64,000 nt of DNA, taken from the NCBI GenBank assembly GCA_039621445.1, contig CP154956.1, positions 13,938,166-14,002,165 on the forward strand, written 5' to 3'. Position 1 is the stretch's first letter. Each line of letters opens with the position of its first letter. The translations under genes were made by a program, and so were the position numbers. The DNA is from Euglena gracilis (lineage: Eukaryota; Euglenida; Euglenophyceae; Euglenales). A model generated the notes under the pieces. It was not told the origin of the DNA and ran no database searches. It was given only the letters and a program-made list of their open reading frames with translations. Below are positions 48,287 through 58,951 of the stretch, piece by piece.

Positions 48287-50935
48287 CTGGATGCGGAACC
48301 CCCTTCCCCCGAATTCGGGACGGTCCTGAACGCAGAAAAGAAGTTTCCCGTCCCGCCACATTCAACGCAAACAACCACAGGAAAAATTCTACGGGGAAAA
48401 ATCGGTGTATTTTTGACAAAAGAGGTCGACTTTTGGGGAAAAAAAGTGGTTTCGTGCAACAAAAATGTCCAAAAAAAACGAGTTTCTGGACGTTCTTTTT
48501 TTTAATTTTCGACCCCATTCGAGCCCTGGGCCCTGGTTCTGAGGGCAGTACTCAAGGGGCGGACCTCAAATTAAAAAAAAAACCGTCCCATGAGAACTGC
48601 CCGACCGAATTACGCCATGCCCAAATTGCACCCCCTTGGTCAGCTTGGACCGTACAAACAGCATTCAGCGGCTGGTATTTGGAGGGGTGTTTCCGAACCC
48701 CTGAGGCAGAGCTGCCGCACGACATTGACGCAATGATGGGGGGGGGTGGCTTCGGTGTGCAACCACCCCCAACGGAACTGGGGCAAAAATGCAGACTGGG
48801 GGAGTTTTCCTTCTCCCCAACGCTGCTCTGATTGCTCTGAAAAAGCTGTGGTGGATGCGAGGGGGGTGTCGGCCAGGGTTCGATATAAGGAGGGGGGGGT
48901 CCGGACCCCCCCCCTGCGGGCCAGGAGGGGGGGGGGGGGGGGGGCCACCCCCCCCACCTAAACAGTGGCGCGGTCATGGTGACCGAAAATTTTGACCCCC
49001 CAAAACGACCAAAAAGTGCCATTTTGGGCACTTTTTTGGGCAAAAATTGGCAAAAATGCAAAAAATTTTCGGCGCGAAGCGCTGGAGGAAAAATTGACCC
49101 TTTTGGGGGGGGTCCCGGGTACCCCCCGAGGGTCGGTCCGGACCCCCCTTGCAGGTGGGGGGGGGGTCCGGACCCCCCCTGCGGGCCAGGGGGGGGGGGT
49201 GGGGGGACACCCCCCCACCTAAACCATGTACGCCCTCCTTATATCAAACCCTGGTGTCGGCCCACCAGGCCTTCCTGTGCAGCCCAGCCCCCAATGCCGT
49301 CCCCTTCCCCGGTCAGAACTTTTTCGAAGTCCTCGTCAGAGTCTAAGTCGACGGCCTTTGACTCCCCAGGACTTCCGTCAATCCCAAGTCCAATGGACTG
49401 GAAGATTAAACGTTTCTTGCGGTTTTGGTGCACAACACACCATTTGCAAGTCAGGACGCAAAAATGCTGTCCTGATTATTCATCCTTGCGATCAGAGGAC
49501 AAGAAATGGATGATTTCATTCCTCTTTCCGTCCAGGTGCGTGAAACAAAAACACCAATTGCATGATTTTCGCCTGGTGGGGGCGTCGGACCCCCCACCAG
49601 GATGAGGGTGGGAAGTCGACCCTCCAACCACCACTATCAGGGTTTGGGGATTCCTGTACAGCTGTGTATGTATGTTTTGCGGCAGGGCTCTTGCCACGAA
49701 ATTACGTTCTCCGGCCATGCAGGGGACTGGCCAGTAGCAAGACCAGTGAGGACTGGAACGCCCTCAGCCGATGTCGTCGCCGAACTCCACCCCGTTCACT
49801 TCTGTGGCGGGCAATACAACACATGCACAGAGGCACATGACGGCTGCAAATCAAAATCAGAATGAAAATAATTTGTAAAAAAAATGTTCATGAAATAAAA
49901 TAAAAACTGCTTTAAAATGCGAAATGTTTCAAGTCAACTGCATTTTCCAGCAGTTTATTGTCCAACCTTTCATCCTGGGACGGCAACAAAGAAACCCATG
50001 ACCTTTTGGAAATGAACTCCCTCTCCAAGCTTCTGAAAAGAGACGCATTGACCAAGATGGATGCAAAGCAACTGAACCGAAAATAAATGCTTCTTCCAAC
50101 GGTCCGACTTTCCCTTACCAGCTTTGTTAATTTTCTCTACCTGAGTTGTTTCCGCTACCGGTCTTAATTTCAATCGGAAGCATCTGGGGCAGGGCTTACC
50201 TGCCCCCCCCCCTGCAGGACCAGCGTGAGGCTTAACATAAAAGTGGGAAAAAATCCGGCACTTTTCACCAAAAAGGATAACTTTCCTTTCTTTTGGGGTC
50301 CACTCTGAAACTTGCAGGCATTTCGACAAAAGGCAACATCTCACCAAACCTTGCCTAACACTAACCCTACCCTAACCCTAACCCTAACCCTAACCCTAAC
50401 CCTAACCCTGACCCAATATTTTTGACAAAGACTGCATAAAAATACACAAGAAGAAGTGCTTTCTGAGAAGATGGCCGTCAAAAAGACCCAGCGGTAATAC
50501 TTGAAGGGTGGTGCTGAGGCAAGGGGAGAGCGGTGCACGCGCCAAGCACGCAGACACATTCACACCATCGAGGCTGGGAAGGCACTCCTCCAGCGGCGTG
50601 GAAGCCTGCAGAGACAGTTTTCCAGGCAGGCCCTTCCAACTGTTTTTGACTTTAAATAGCCTTTGATTCATCTATGCAGTCCCTGGTGTTTCGGGAGTCT
50701 CACACATATGGATCGAGCTTGTGCTTTCTGAGTGCGGAGCGCTGTCTCCAATTCTCACAAACTCCATCCTGTGGGATAGAAATCCAGACCGGCAGGGAGC
50801 GCGCCGAGCCCCACAGCGTGCCAACAATCTGACGCGGCGTCAGCGTCCTCTGCGGGGGGCACACCTGCTCCTGCGCCCACGCCTCATCGAACTCTGGGTC
50901 AGCGGGCCAGTTGGCAAGCTGTCCCCCGGCTTTGG
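48038..50935 (-). CDS. Unknown protein, four phase-consistent exons, left copy
   Basis: Minus-strand exons 50,935-50,865, 50,605-50,501, 49,397-49,320 and 48,286-48,038 each have AG/GT borders. The last three start and end in phase 0 and the first ends in phase 0, so all join in frame. They read LANWPADPEFDEAWAQEQ; EECLPSLDGVNVSACLARAP; GESKAVDLDSDEDFEK; and EVEHSIRVLFEARADMAHSA, a Gly-rich run, then RLPKLTQLLDAAH. Comparison with the copy at 59.5-62.3 kb supports coding: differences inside exons are synonymous (CTT/CTG, GCA/GCG, CCT/CCG) or an 18-nt in-frame length change, while changes alter or break other frames. I do not recognise the family. Start, stop and further exons are unknown. Confidence 0.55.
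48875..49252. mobile_element. 378-bp TIR element with 10-bp flanking duplication
   Basis: 20-bp inverted ends AGGGTTCGATATAAGGAGGG and CCCTCCTTATATCAAACCCT (19 of 20 match). Flanked by GGTGTCGGCC at 48,865-48,874 and 49,253-49,262. Interior: facing G and C tracts and a core with TTTTCGGCGCGAAGCGC. Absent from the corresponding place in the right copy. Confidence 0.75.
49320..49397 (-). CDS. Unknown-protein exon C, left copy
   Basis: Acceptor ATCTTCCAG, donor GTTCTG; 26 codons, phase 0, reading SIGLGIDGSPGESKAVDLDS then DEDFEK (acidic). Identical protein in the right copy at 60,712-60,789. Confidence 0.5.
50365..50410. repeat. Interstitial telomere-like tract (CCCTAA)n, left copy
   Basis: About seven CCCTAA units following CCTAACACTAACCCTA. 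The right copy (61,735-61,763) has only about four, so the tract differs in length between copies. Confidence 0.9.
50501..50605 (-). CDS. Unknown-protein exon B, left copy
   Basis: Acceptor CTCTGCAG (AG at 50,607-50,606), donor GTATTA; 35 codons, phase 0. Two substitutions against the right copy are both silent in this frame and change amino acids in the alternative frame. Confidence 0.55.
50865..50935 (-). CDS. Unknown-protein exon A, left copy
   Basis: Acceptor GTGATCCAG, donor CAGGTGTGC; 71 nt, two bases then 23 codons. The one difference from the right copy is silent (Leu CTT/CTG), while the flanks change more. Confidence 0.55.
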
Positions 50936-51067
50936 CTGGATCACAAAGCGAAATATGCACACTTAGCCTCTCCCCAAAGGAAACTGTCAGAGTCCCGACT
51001 GCCTGACACCTTCGGGGGGGTTCACAAGTTGCAGCTAGAAAGCCACCGGCCAAGGACTGTCACGTAC

Positions 51068-51465
51068 CTCCCCCCCCCTTGTCTAAGAACCGGAAAAGAT
51101 GGGTAAGAACCAGGGGGGGGGGGCTTATTTTGCCAAAATATGGGTAAGAACCAGGGGGGTGGTGCTTAGACAAGGGGGAAAAATTTGACTGCAAAAAAAA
51201 TCCGGCGCTTCGCGCCGAAAAGCTAAAATTCCCCTTAATTTGAAGGTCCACTTTTGAACTTACACACATTTGGATGCAGAAATCAACAATACCTCACCAA
51301 ATCAGGTCTCAGAAGTTGCAGAAATTTCGAAATTTTTGAGAAATTTCCCTTAAAAATGCACACAAAATAAACCTCCCCGTGACGATGACCTGTAAAAAGA
51401 TGGGTAAGAACCGGGGGGGGGTGGTGCTTAGACAAGGGTGGTGCTTAGACAAGGGGGGGGGGGAG
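51068..51465. mobile_element. 398-bp TIR element present only in the left copy
   Basis: Ends CTCCCCCCCCCTTGTCTAAG and CTTAGACAAGGGGG...GGGAG, flanked by GTAC at 51,064 and 51,466. In the right copy the position reads CACGTACCCCCCCC directly (62,415), i.e. an empty or C-tract-only site. Interior repeats GGGTAAGAACC(A/G)GGGG and TCCGGCGCTTCGCGCCGAAA. Confidence 0.65.
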
Positions 51466-52535
51466 GTACCCGCCCCCCCCCCCCCCCGGGTAATTGTCGC
51501 GCGACAAATTGGGCAGCACGGAGGGGGGTGACAATTTCCTGGGGTGACAAATTGGCCGGCACAGCCAGGGGTGACAATTGCCCGGGGGGGGGGGTAAGCC
51601 CAACATTTTCTTCCGGAAAACCCCGATTTTTTGGCTGGCATATGGGTCCCAATGGCCAAACAGGGACACCAACCCACCCCCTCCCCCTCCTGGGCTTCCT
51701 CCCACTCCTTCAGCGGAGGCCGGGCCGCCACAAGCCGTGGAGCAGCGGAGGATGGGGCGCCTCGGGGCCTCGCCACGCCTGAGGGGTCAGCCCACGGAGT
51801 GTTGGGGGGGCTGCCCCTCCTCCCTCCCCCAGGGAGGGCTGGGAGTCTGAACCCGTCGGGTTGGTGGGAAACAGAAACCCCCCTGTGACCTCCCATCCGG
51901 GATAGGTCTGCCATCCAGCTTTCCACCAACGTAAAGCTTGACACACTATTTTATAGTGTGTATATACAGTAGGGAAACTAAATAGTGGGACGGTCCAGGG
52001 AATCTAAATAGTGGGACACCCCCAAAATGCTAATCCCCCGGAGACCATCTGCGAGTTGCAAAGGCCTTTCAAATTGTTGCAATATCAGGAGGTTTCAATG
52101 TGCGGCATGCATAAGGTGTACCCAGTACTATCCAACGGATGGCCTAGGGCTGTGGGGGGCCTGTAAGTAACGGGTGGGACCACCATAAGCGTCGAGCACA
52201 GCAGCAAGGCGGCTGGGCATCGACGAGTACAAAACTCGAATTTGTTCAGGAGAAATGTCAGCAAAAGAACGCTGCAGAGCTGCCCAAAGTTTGTTTCGGT
52301 TAGGAAAAACACATCCTTCGAGCTTTGTGAGCACAAGCACCCACAGGTGCTCGATCGGTATATGTTGTACCATATGTTGCTGATTTTCCGTTGTTTTGCA
52401 GTGCATCTTTCAAGCCTCTTTTGCTTTCCCCATTGACCTGTGTATTTAGACTGAAAGAGGCACAAGAAGCCAAAGTACAAGAAAACTCACCTATTTCGCC
52501 AAGGAAAATGGAAAAAAGGGCGGTTTTTTGGAAGC

Positions 52536-52575
52536 ACGAACAATCACGAACAATCACGAACAATCACGAACCAGG
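52536..52575. repeat. AATCACGAAC 10-bp repeat in the mariner-like element
   Basis: Four units; a longer, interrupted array of the same unit is in the right element at 63,645-63,735. Confidence 0.85.
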
Positions 52576-52612
52576 TCTCTGGCTTCCTAGCACGAACCGG
52601 TGGTAAACCCTG

Positions 52613-52795
52613 CATTGTCCCGCAGCCAGGACGTCGTGCTTCTTGCTCGGTGGGCCGGTGCACCATCTTGTTGGAATCTCCAGCCTGAGGTTCTGCGCAA
52701 ACAAGACATGCGCAAGAACCTCAGGCTGGATATTCCAACAAGATGGTGCACCGGCCCACCGATCAAGAAGCACGACGTCCTGGCTGCGGGACAAT
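52613..52795. repeat. Hairpin inside the mariner-like element, QQDGAPAH region
   Basis: TGTCCCGCAGCCAGGACGTC...GGTGCACCATCTTGTTGGAA and its reverse complement are separated by about 12 bp. Both arms encode F-Q-Q-D-G-A-P-A-H, the segment with the second catalytic aspartate, on opposite strands. Confidence 0.75.
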
Positions 52796-52976
52796 GCCAT
52801 GAAAATGCTGGATGACCGGGCTTGTGCTTGGAGATAGCGGATCTCATCAGTTTGCCAGGCGTGGGCGTGGGGAGGTCTCCGCGGTCCACTGTGGATGATG
52901 CATTTTCCAAGCTCTCATCGAGAACCGTTCCCCTTGTGAAGTGTGAGGTACAGGCTGAGCAAATGGGGGGAAATGA

Positions 52977-53291
52977 TTGGCTGGGGCAGACGTAGTTCTC
53001 CTAGATAAGAGGTGGATTGAAAACCCTGCCGCCCTCCCCCCATGCAAGGCGAAGAAACGAGCCTGTTTGCCGCCCGCAATGAGCCCGGACCTCAACCCGA
53101 TCGAGCACCTGTGGGTGCTTGTGCTCACAAAGCTCGAAGGATGTGTTTTTCCTAACCGAAACAAACTTTGGGCAGCTCTGCAGCGTTCTTTTGCTGACAT
53201 TTCTCCTGAACAAATTCGAGTTTTATACTCGTCGATGCCCAGCCGCCTTGCTGCTGTGCTCGACGCTTATGGTGGTCCCACCCGTTACTGA
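52977..53291 (+). pseudogene. Tc1/mariner transposase C-terminal fragment
   Basis: 104 codons ending in TGA, including MSPDLNPIEHLWVLVLTKLE. S-P-D-L-N-P-I-E is the conserved segment ahead of the third acidic catalytic residue of DDE/D transposases. The inverted copy of its end lies at 52,128-52,358 on the minus strand. Confidence 0.75.
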
Positions 53292-53585
53292 CAGGCCCCC
53301 CACGGCCCTAGGCCATCCGTTGGATAGTACTGGGTACACCTTATGCATGCCGCACATTGAAACCTCCTGATATTGCAACAATTTGAAAGGCCTTTGCAAC
53401 TCGCAGATGGTCTCCGGGGATTAGCATTTTGGGGGTGTCCCACTATTTAGATTCCCTGGACCGTCCCACTATTTAGTTTCCCTACTGTATATGGCAGCCT
53501 CCAACTATAGGGACCCCCCCGGGGGGGTCCCTATAATTGGATCAGGGGGGGGGTCCATTTGTTTGTGTTAATGATGGAATAGGGT

Positions 53586-53622
53586 TAGGTGTGCGAGTTA
53601 GGGTTAGGGTTAGGCCTAACTT
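53586..53622. repeat. Short TTAGGG tract
   Basis: GTTAGGGTTAGGGTTAGG followed by CCTAAC, so it can fold back. Too short to be a chromosome end. Confidence 0.8.
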
Positions 53623-53644
53623 GTACACCGAACACCTGTATACA

Positions 53645-53646
53645 CC

Positions 53647-53725
<79 letters not shown>

Positions 53726-53735
53726 ATAAATATAC
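53645..53735. repeat. (CATATA)n microsatellite
   Basis: About 13 hexamers. Confidence 0.95.
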
Positions 53736-54403
53736 ATACTAAACATTTTCACTGGTGTGAATCTGTTGGCCTGCCAACCAAATACACGCTTAACGGAGGG
53801 AGTTACCCCCCAGGAGCGCAAGGTCGTGTGCGGCGAGCCCGCCTGACAGGATGTCCGGTGAGAGTGGGGCCGGAAAATGGCAAATCCTGAAGAGATTTGC
53901 CATTCTCTGACTCCGAGGAATATCTTTGCCACCTCCCTTGTCAAAGCATAAGAAAACATCTACAAGAATGGGGGGGGGGCTGCCCATGACATAATATTGA
54001 AACACCACGGAGGTGCTGAGAAAAGGGGAGAATGATTCCAAAAAAACAACAATGATGAACTCTCGTACCGAAAATTAATTTCCTTCCATTTTTGGGGACT
54101 CAATCAGCTATAAATCTTCAGGTTTGCAAAAACATTAAACTTTAGGAATAATAATGATGAGAAAAATTACGTTCTGAAAACATGGCCTTCAAAAGGATCG
54201 TCAAGCACCAAGGCAGCACCAGGGCGCTTAGAAAACCCTGGTACTTCGACAACGGTGGGGGGGGGGTAGGTTTGTGAGCGACATGAAGGTGACAGCAAAA
54301 AGAAAAAAACACCGGGCACAGCGAACACCGCACGAGACACCCCACACGAAGGAAGAAACGAGCCCAAGAACTAGGAGGGAGGGGACCCACAGAGGGCCCG
54401 AGG

Positions 54404-54482
54404 GCGGGGGGCGGCGGTGTACGCGGTGGAGGACGTGGCGTCGTCGCTGCGCGGGGTGGCGAAGCCGTCCAGCGATGGGGTC
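54404..54482 (+). CDS. Isolated possible exon, plus strand
   Basis: Acceptor GACCCACAG and donor GTCCGG bound a frame reading GAAVYAVEDVASSLRGVAKP then SSDG, with 22 of 23 core codons ending in G or C. The minus strand is also open and GC3-rich, so strand is uncertain. No family recognised. Confidence 0.3.
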
Positions 54483-54622
54483 CGGGCCCCCGCCAGCCGG
54501 GGGCACCCCGCGGCAGCAATCGTTTGCTTGGGGGGGGGAGGATAGTCACCGCAGCAGCAGCACAACGACCCCCCATGTCCAACGACTGGTAACCTCTGTC
54601 CTCCGGTGGTCGTTGGACATAG

Positions 54623-54963
54623 GGTTGTCACCATACCATTGCTTAGCGACCCTGGGGGGGGAGGGGGGTCACTTTCCACTCTGAAAAAAAACCAGTCAGT
54701 CAATTTACCCCCCGGGGGGATCGGCCACTCTTCAAAAGGCAATGAAAATTTGCCAAAAAAAATCTCAAAAAATCCAAAAAATTTCCGGCGCCTTCGGCGC
54801 CATGCCAGCCACTTTTCATTTTCGGGCCTACCCCACCCCCTGGGGGGGGGGGGCTGTTGGCCAAAAAAAACCAGTCAGTCACTCTGAAAAAACCAGTCAG
54901 TCACCCTCCCCCCCCCCAGGGGGTGGGGTGGGACAGGTGTTAAGCAATGGTATGGTTGTGACC
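54623..54963. mobile_element. TIR element with CATACCATTGCTTA ends
   Basis: TTGTCACCATACCATTGCTTAG at the left and TTAAGCAATGGTATGGTTGTG at the right are inverted. The core has AACCAGTCAGTCA three times and the hairpin GGCGCCTTCGGCGCC at about 54,788. Confidence 0.6.
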
Positions 54964-55499
54964 AAAAAGGTGTCCTCCGACCGGGGGACACGTGGGAAAA
55001 AGTGTCAAAAAAATTTTGACGGGTACCTGCCCCCCCCCCCAGGTCAAGTTTTTCCTTCTGGCACTTTGCGCCGAAAATGTTGGGCATTTTTGACAACTTT
55101 TTGCCCAACTTGGCATTTTGGCCAATTTTTGGCTGATTTTGGGCTCTAGAAATTTCTGCCAAACCTCCAAAAAGGTGTCTTCCGACGGGGGGCAGAAATG
55201 GGGGGGGGTTGCAACAGAGTGCTGGGGGGTGTCAGAGGGGGGGGGATGCAACATGGGCCCTCGAAAAACGGAGCGCAAAAAAGGGAAAAAAACCCACACA
55301 AACACAAAATTTTCAAAAATTGAAAACACAAAGAGCGCGAAAAAAAAGGTGTTTTTCCCGGCTGGGTGTGTGGTAGAGCACCCTCCCACCTGCCCATATC
55401 ACCAACCGCACAGGGGGCCGGGGGCAAGCACCAAAAATTTCCCCATTTTAGGCCATTTTAGGCCATTTAAGGCCATTTTAGGCCATTTTAAGGCAAAGG

Positions 55500-55645
55500 T
55501 GGGGGTTCTGAAAATCATGATTTGCGTCATTTTGGTGCCGAAAACTGTGCCATGACGTGTGCAAACCTTCTCTTGTTCAGTAGTAAGAAGTGCACATGCA
55601 AAAAAGCATGCACAAAAACACAAACAGAAAAAAAACACAAAAAAA

Positions 55646-55679
<34 letters not shown>

Positions 55680-56700
55680 AAAAAAAAACAAAAACACAAA
55701 AAAAAACAAACCCCAAGCCGCTGCTCACCCCGAAACCCCCACTCTTATTTCAGAAAAACACCCTCGAAACCCACAACCCACCCCAACCCCACAACAAAAA
55801 TTCCAAGCTCGAGCCAAATCATGCTTGAGATTTACTTTCGGTTCTCGCCCAGCCATTTTTTTCGTTTCTTTTCTCAGACCTGGGAAGTGACAAGCGTTTT
55901 GTCGCTTCATCTAATCACTTCCCGTGCATTGAAACTTCATAACAAACATTTTGGACAAATGTTAAAAGTTATAATTTGCGCTACCAAAAAATCTCTTCCA
56001 ATTTTGTATTTTCTAAAAGATGATGCTGTTGCCTGGTGAAATTCAATTTGTTTTCGGCATTTTTTAAGCCATTCGGGCCCTTTTTTGGCATAAATGAGAG
56101 AGGATCAAAGGCAAAGCTCGAGCAATTCCTCTTCTCCGTGTTTGTTTTCGTCTTTCTCTCCCAGCTTCTCATTTCTTTTCCCAGCTTCTCATTTCTGCTT
56201 GCTGACGTTCAATAGAGAAGCGGTTTTCTGGCAATCCCCGCTTCCCCTGCTCTTTCGGTTCTCGCAAGAGCCCCCTTTTTGGGTCGTTTTGCTTTTCTTC
56301 AGACCTGGGAAGTGACGAAGCGTTTTGTCGCTTCATCTAAAAATTTCAGGTGCTTTCCGCCAACTTTGACTTTGACTTAAAGAGACCCCTTATCGAAATA
56401 CATTGCTCTAACCCAAACGGTCGTCAGAAACAACCCAAAAAGGGTATTTTCCCAAAAAGGCTTAAATATATAGGGGGTCGGACGAAGCGGTTTTCCGCTT
56501 CCTGCTCGTCTAAAAATGTTGGGATGCCGCCTGAGCCTTTGGGGAAACTTAATACTAAAAAGAAAACCCTCTGAACACGTTCATAAATAGGAGAGAATCA
56601 CATTCATAATTGTGTGTGGTTGTTTGGGTCATTTGACCATTCGGCGTGATTATTTGTGGTTTTGGAAAATCCCCGAAATTGTGCTGGTTCGTGATTTGAA
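55500..56700. other. Stretch without recognised gene
   Basis: Begins with AGGCCATTTT repeats and a poly-A tract (55,645-55,680), then shows two copies of CAGACCTGGGAAGTGACNAAGC (55,876 and 56,300) about 425 bp apart. No exons supported. Confidence 0.5.
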
Positions 56701-58460
56701 GGAACCCCCGTACCTACCATCTTTTCCCAAAAATATGTCTTAGACGGCCGTAAAGGCACTTGAGGGTTTTTTTCCCAATTTGAGCGCAGGTGCGCGCGAG
56801 GACACCGAATGCCACTTTGCGTCCGCGGTTTTGGGGGTGGCCGTGCTTGAAACCCTGGCCGGCGCTGGCTTCTCGTTTTTTGTGTCCCGCTGTTTTGGGT
56901 TTACCGGGGTTTGCACCCCGGCAGACCGCGTGCGGGACGCTTTTTTTTGGCCGGGTCTTTGGTGTCCGCCGACTGTTGCCGGCCGTGTCTGAAACCCCCG
57001 CAGGCGGCCGAAATAAAAAAAAATCGATACCCGACCGTGCCTGAAAGCCCGGCAGGCCGCGGACCGCAGACACTTTGAAACAAAAGGCGTTTCTCCTGCC
57101 GGCTCGCGCGCACCTGCGCCTGATTCTTTGGCACCCCCCGAGAAGAGTTTGGCGTGCTTTCGAGGCTGGAGGAGGGGGGTGGAGGGATGCCCTCAAAAGT
57201 GCAGTTTGGGAGGCGGGCGAGGGCGCACGGGGTGCCGGGGCTGGGCAGCCGACGGGAAGAGGGAATGGGACCAACTGGGGAAGGCCAAAAGGGAGGGGAA
57301 GCGAAGTCCGAGGTTGAAAGCGTGCCGGCGGCGTGCTCTTCGGGGAACGTTTTTGTCAGATTTTTTTCTTTGCCAAAAGAAGGGGTGTTTTGGACGCGGG
57401 TGAGGCGGGACGGCTCAATCGTTCGCACAGAGTGTCCCGGCCGACAAGGGCCACGCAGGTGTGTGATCAGGAGAGTGGGACCGGAGGGCCAAAGGGGGGG
57501 GGGTGGCCGCCGCCTGCGTGCTGCTGGCCGGCACCTCACCGCCATGCCACAATCCGGGTGCACACAGGGCCATCCTTGCCCCATTGGGGGGGGTGCGAAA
57601 AGGGAGCGGGCGAGCCCCCCTGCTGCGTGCCGGACCAGCCCCCCTCGTGTGCGTGCTACCCAAACCAGCCACCCCATACATGAGTCTGCAGCCAACCCTG
57701 TGTGTGGGACAGTACTGCGCTCGCAGGTGCGCGCGATTGTGTGCTGCTCACAGGGGATGTGCCACCGGGCGTGAGGGCATTCCCGCGAGGGCACAAGGGG
57801 GGCTGTCAGGCGCAGGTGCGCTCGCCGGACTGAGTGGGAGGAGGCTTTGTAGGCTCCGTTGGTGGGCTGTGGGGCCACGTCCAAGCCCTCCAGAGGGGTC
57901 GGGCGTGGCCGGGACGGGCAGCACCGCCTGGCAGGACTGCAGCGACGCCTGTTGTGGGCGTGACCGCGCGCGCAGGTGCGACCGACACCACTCGAGGCCG
58001 CTCCCCTCCCTGCTGCCGCTGAGCACTGCCACTGTCAGCGGTCAGGCGGTGTGTAAATCTCCGGTGACGGCGGAGGGTGGGAGGCCGATGGGCGAGGACC
58101 GTCGCCGTCACCGTATGGAGGGAGCTGGGCCCGAACGCGCGCAGGTGCGCACGCTCCTTGTGTCTCCTATGCATTCAGTGGGTGGGTTCAAGATGGGGAG
58201 CAGGGAGGGGCAGATTCGTGCGCAGGTGCGCGCCAATCCAACGCGCTCCATCCCTGCGAGGATCACACCCGGTGCCCCGGCCGCCGACGCCACCACAACC
58301 AGTGCCCTGTCCTCCCAGGTCTTCTCCTGAACCTCCCCAGCCCCCAGGCGGCGGAGGTTCACCCGTGGTTTGAGGTCGCCGGGGCAGGGTGGCTGGCAGC
58401 GTTGAACAAGCAGGAACCCGGGTCTTGTGTCTGCGGACGGACTCACACCCCGCCCGCAAC
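56700..58460. other. GC-rich stretch with seven GCGCAGGTGCG motifs, no defensible gene
   Basis: Motif at 56,784, 57,109 (reverse), 57,721 (one base off), 57,810, 57,970, 58,139 and 58,220. Long open frames exist on both strands but have no recognisable domain. A splice-bounded reading near 58,250-58,370 on the minus strand (KTWEDRALVVVASAAGAPGV) is possible but unproven. Confidence 0.45.
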
Positions 58461-58938
58461 TGGCGTCGGGGCCGCTTTTACCGACGGCCCTCCCCCTTCT
58501 CCTTGTGGGCCGCCGATTTCACCTAGTTGGGTCCCCCAGCCCTGGACACCCAGAATCCGTCGCCACTTCTTCAGGGGAGGAAGGGCTGGGGGCATCACCC
58601 GTCAGACCTTTTCACCTGGGAAATGAAAACGCAAGGAAATGTCGTTTCCTCATCCCATCGATGGCCAATGTGAAATCATGCGGCGATGCAAAGTTCGGAA
58701 TCGAAGGCGCCACCCCCCGGTCCGCAGTCCTCCGGTGGATGGGGAAATTTTCTCGAGACCCAACTGCCTGTACTGATTGGAAACCGCCGGGACCGGAGTT
58801 TGGTATCCGAAAGTCCCAGAAGGAATTTCCCACGGACGAGATGCAAACCGCGTTTTGAGGACCTTTGCAAAACCATGTGGTATTTTGGGCTTTTCGCAAC
58901 AGGCAAGAATTGACAATTTGCCAAAATTTTGCGTCTCG

Positions 58939-58951
58939 NNNNNNNNNNNNN
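58939..58951. other. Assembly gap (13 N)
   Basis: Thirteen N; the right copy of the duplicated segment begins at the next base. Confidence 1.

Larger units (their letters stand above)
51967..53487. mobile_element. Palindromic Tc1/mariner-like element, left copy
   Basis: Ends CAGTAGGGAAACTAAATAGT and its reverse complement, flanked by TA at 51,965 and 53,488, as in Tc1/mariner. About 390 bp at each end are inverted copies of the same transposase 3' region, so DLNPIEHLW-type sequence is read on the minus strand at 52,330 and on the plus strand at 53,100. A second, inner inverted pair (52,613-52,700 and 52,710-52,795) repeats the QQDGAPAH region. Neither orientation gives a complete transposase; the N-terminal DNA-binding part was not seen, so this copy is non-autonomous. 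Confidence 0.8.
47551..53490. repeat. Duplicated segment, left copy
   Basis: From TTGCGCTGAGCAATGCC at 47,551 the sequence is nearly identical to that from 58,952 on, apart from indels, an element swap at 48,850-49,265 and inserted elements. The match runs into the mariner-like element. Confidence 0.9.

Noticed and set aside
48120-48330. Plus-strand exon with alanine run and well-placed ATG
   Set aside because: The ATG is absent from the right copy and no splice or phase partner was found; the minus-strand reading joins three other exons in phase.
49740-49815. Minus-strand terminal exon ending NGVEFGDDIG and TGA
   Set aside because: Has an acceptor and is conserved in both copies, but it would end the four-exon chain prematurely; differences between copies do not favour its frame.
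50365-50410. Chromosome end
   Set aside because: Only about seven units with unique sequence on both sides; the same locus recurs at 61.7 kb.
55600-55700. Poly-A tail of a retroposed gene
   Set aside because: A-tract mixed with ACAAAA repeats, no upstream coding remnant or target duplication found.
56901-57884. 327-codon minus-strand open frame in the GC-rich stretch
   Set aside because: No domain, Pro/Arg-rich as expected of GC-rich non-coding frames, and similarly long frames exist on the plus strand.
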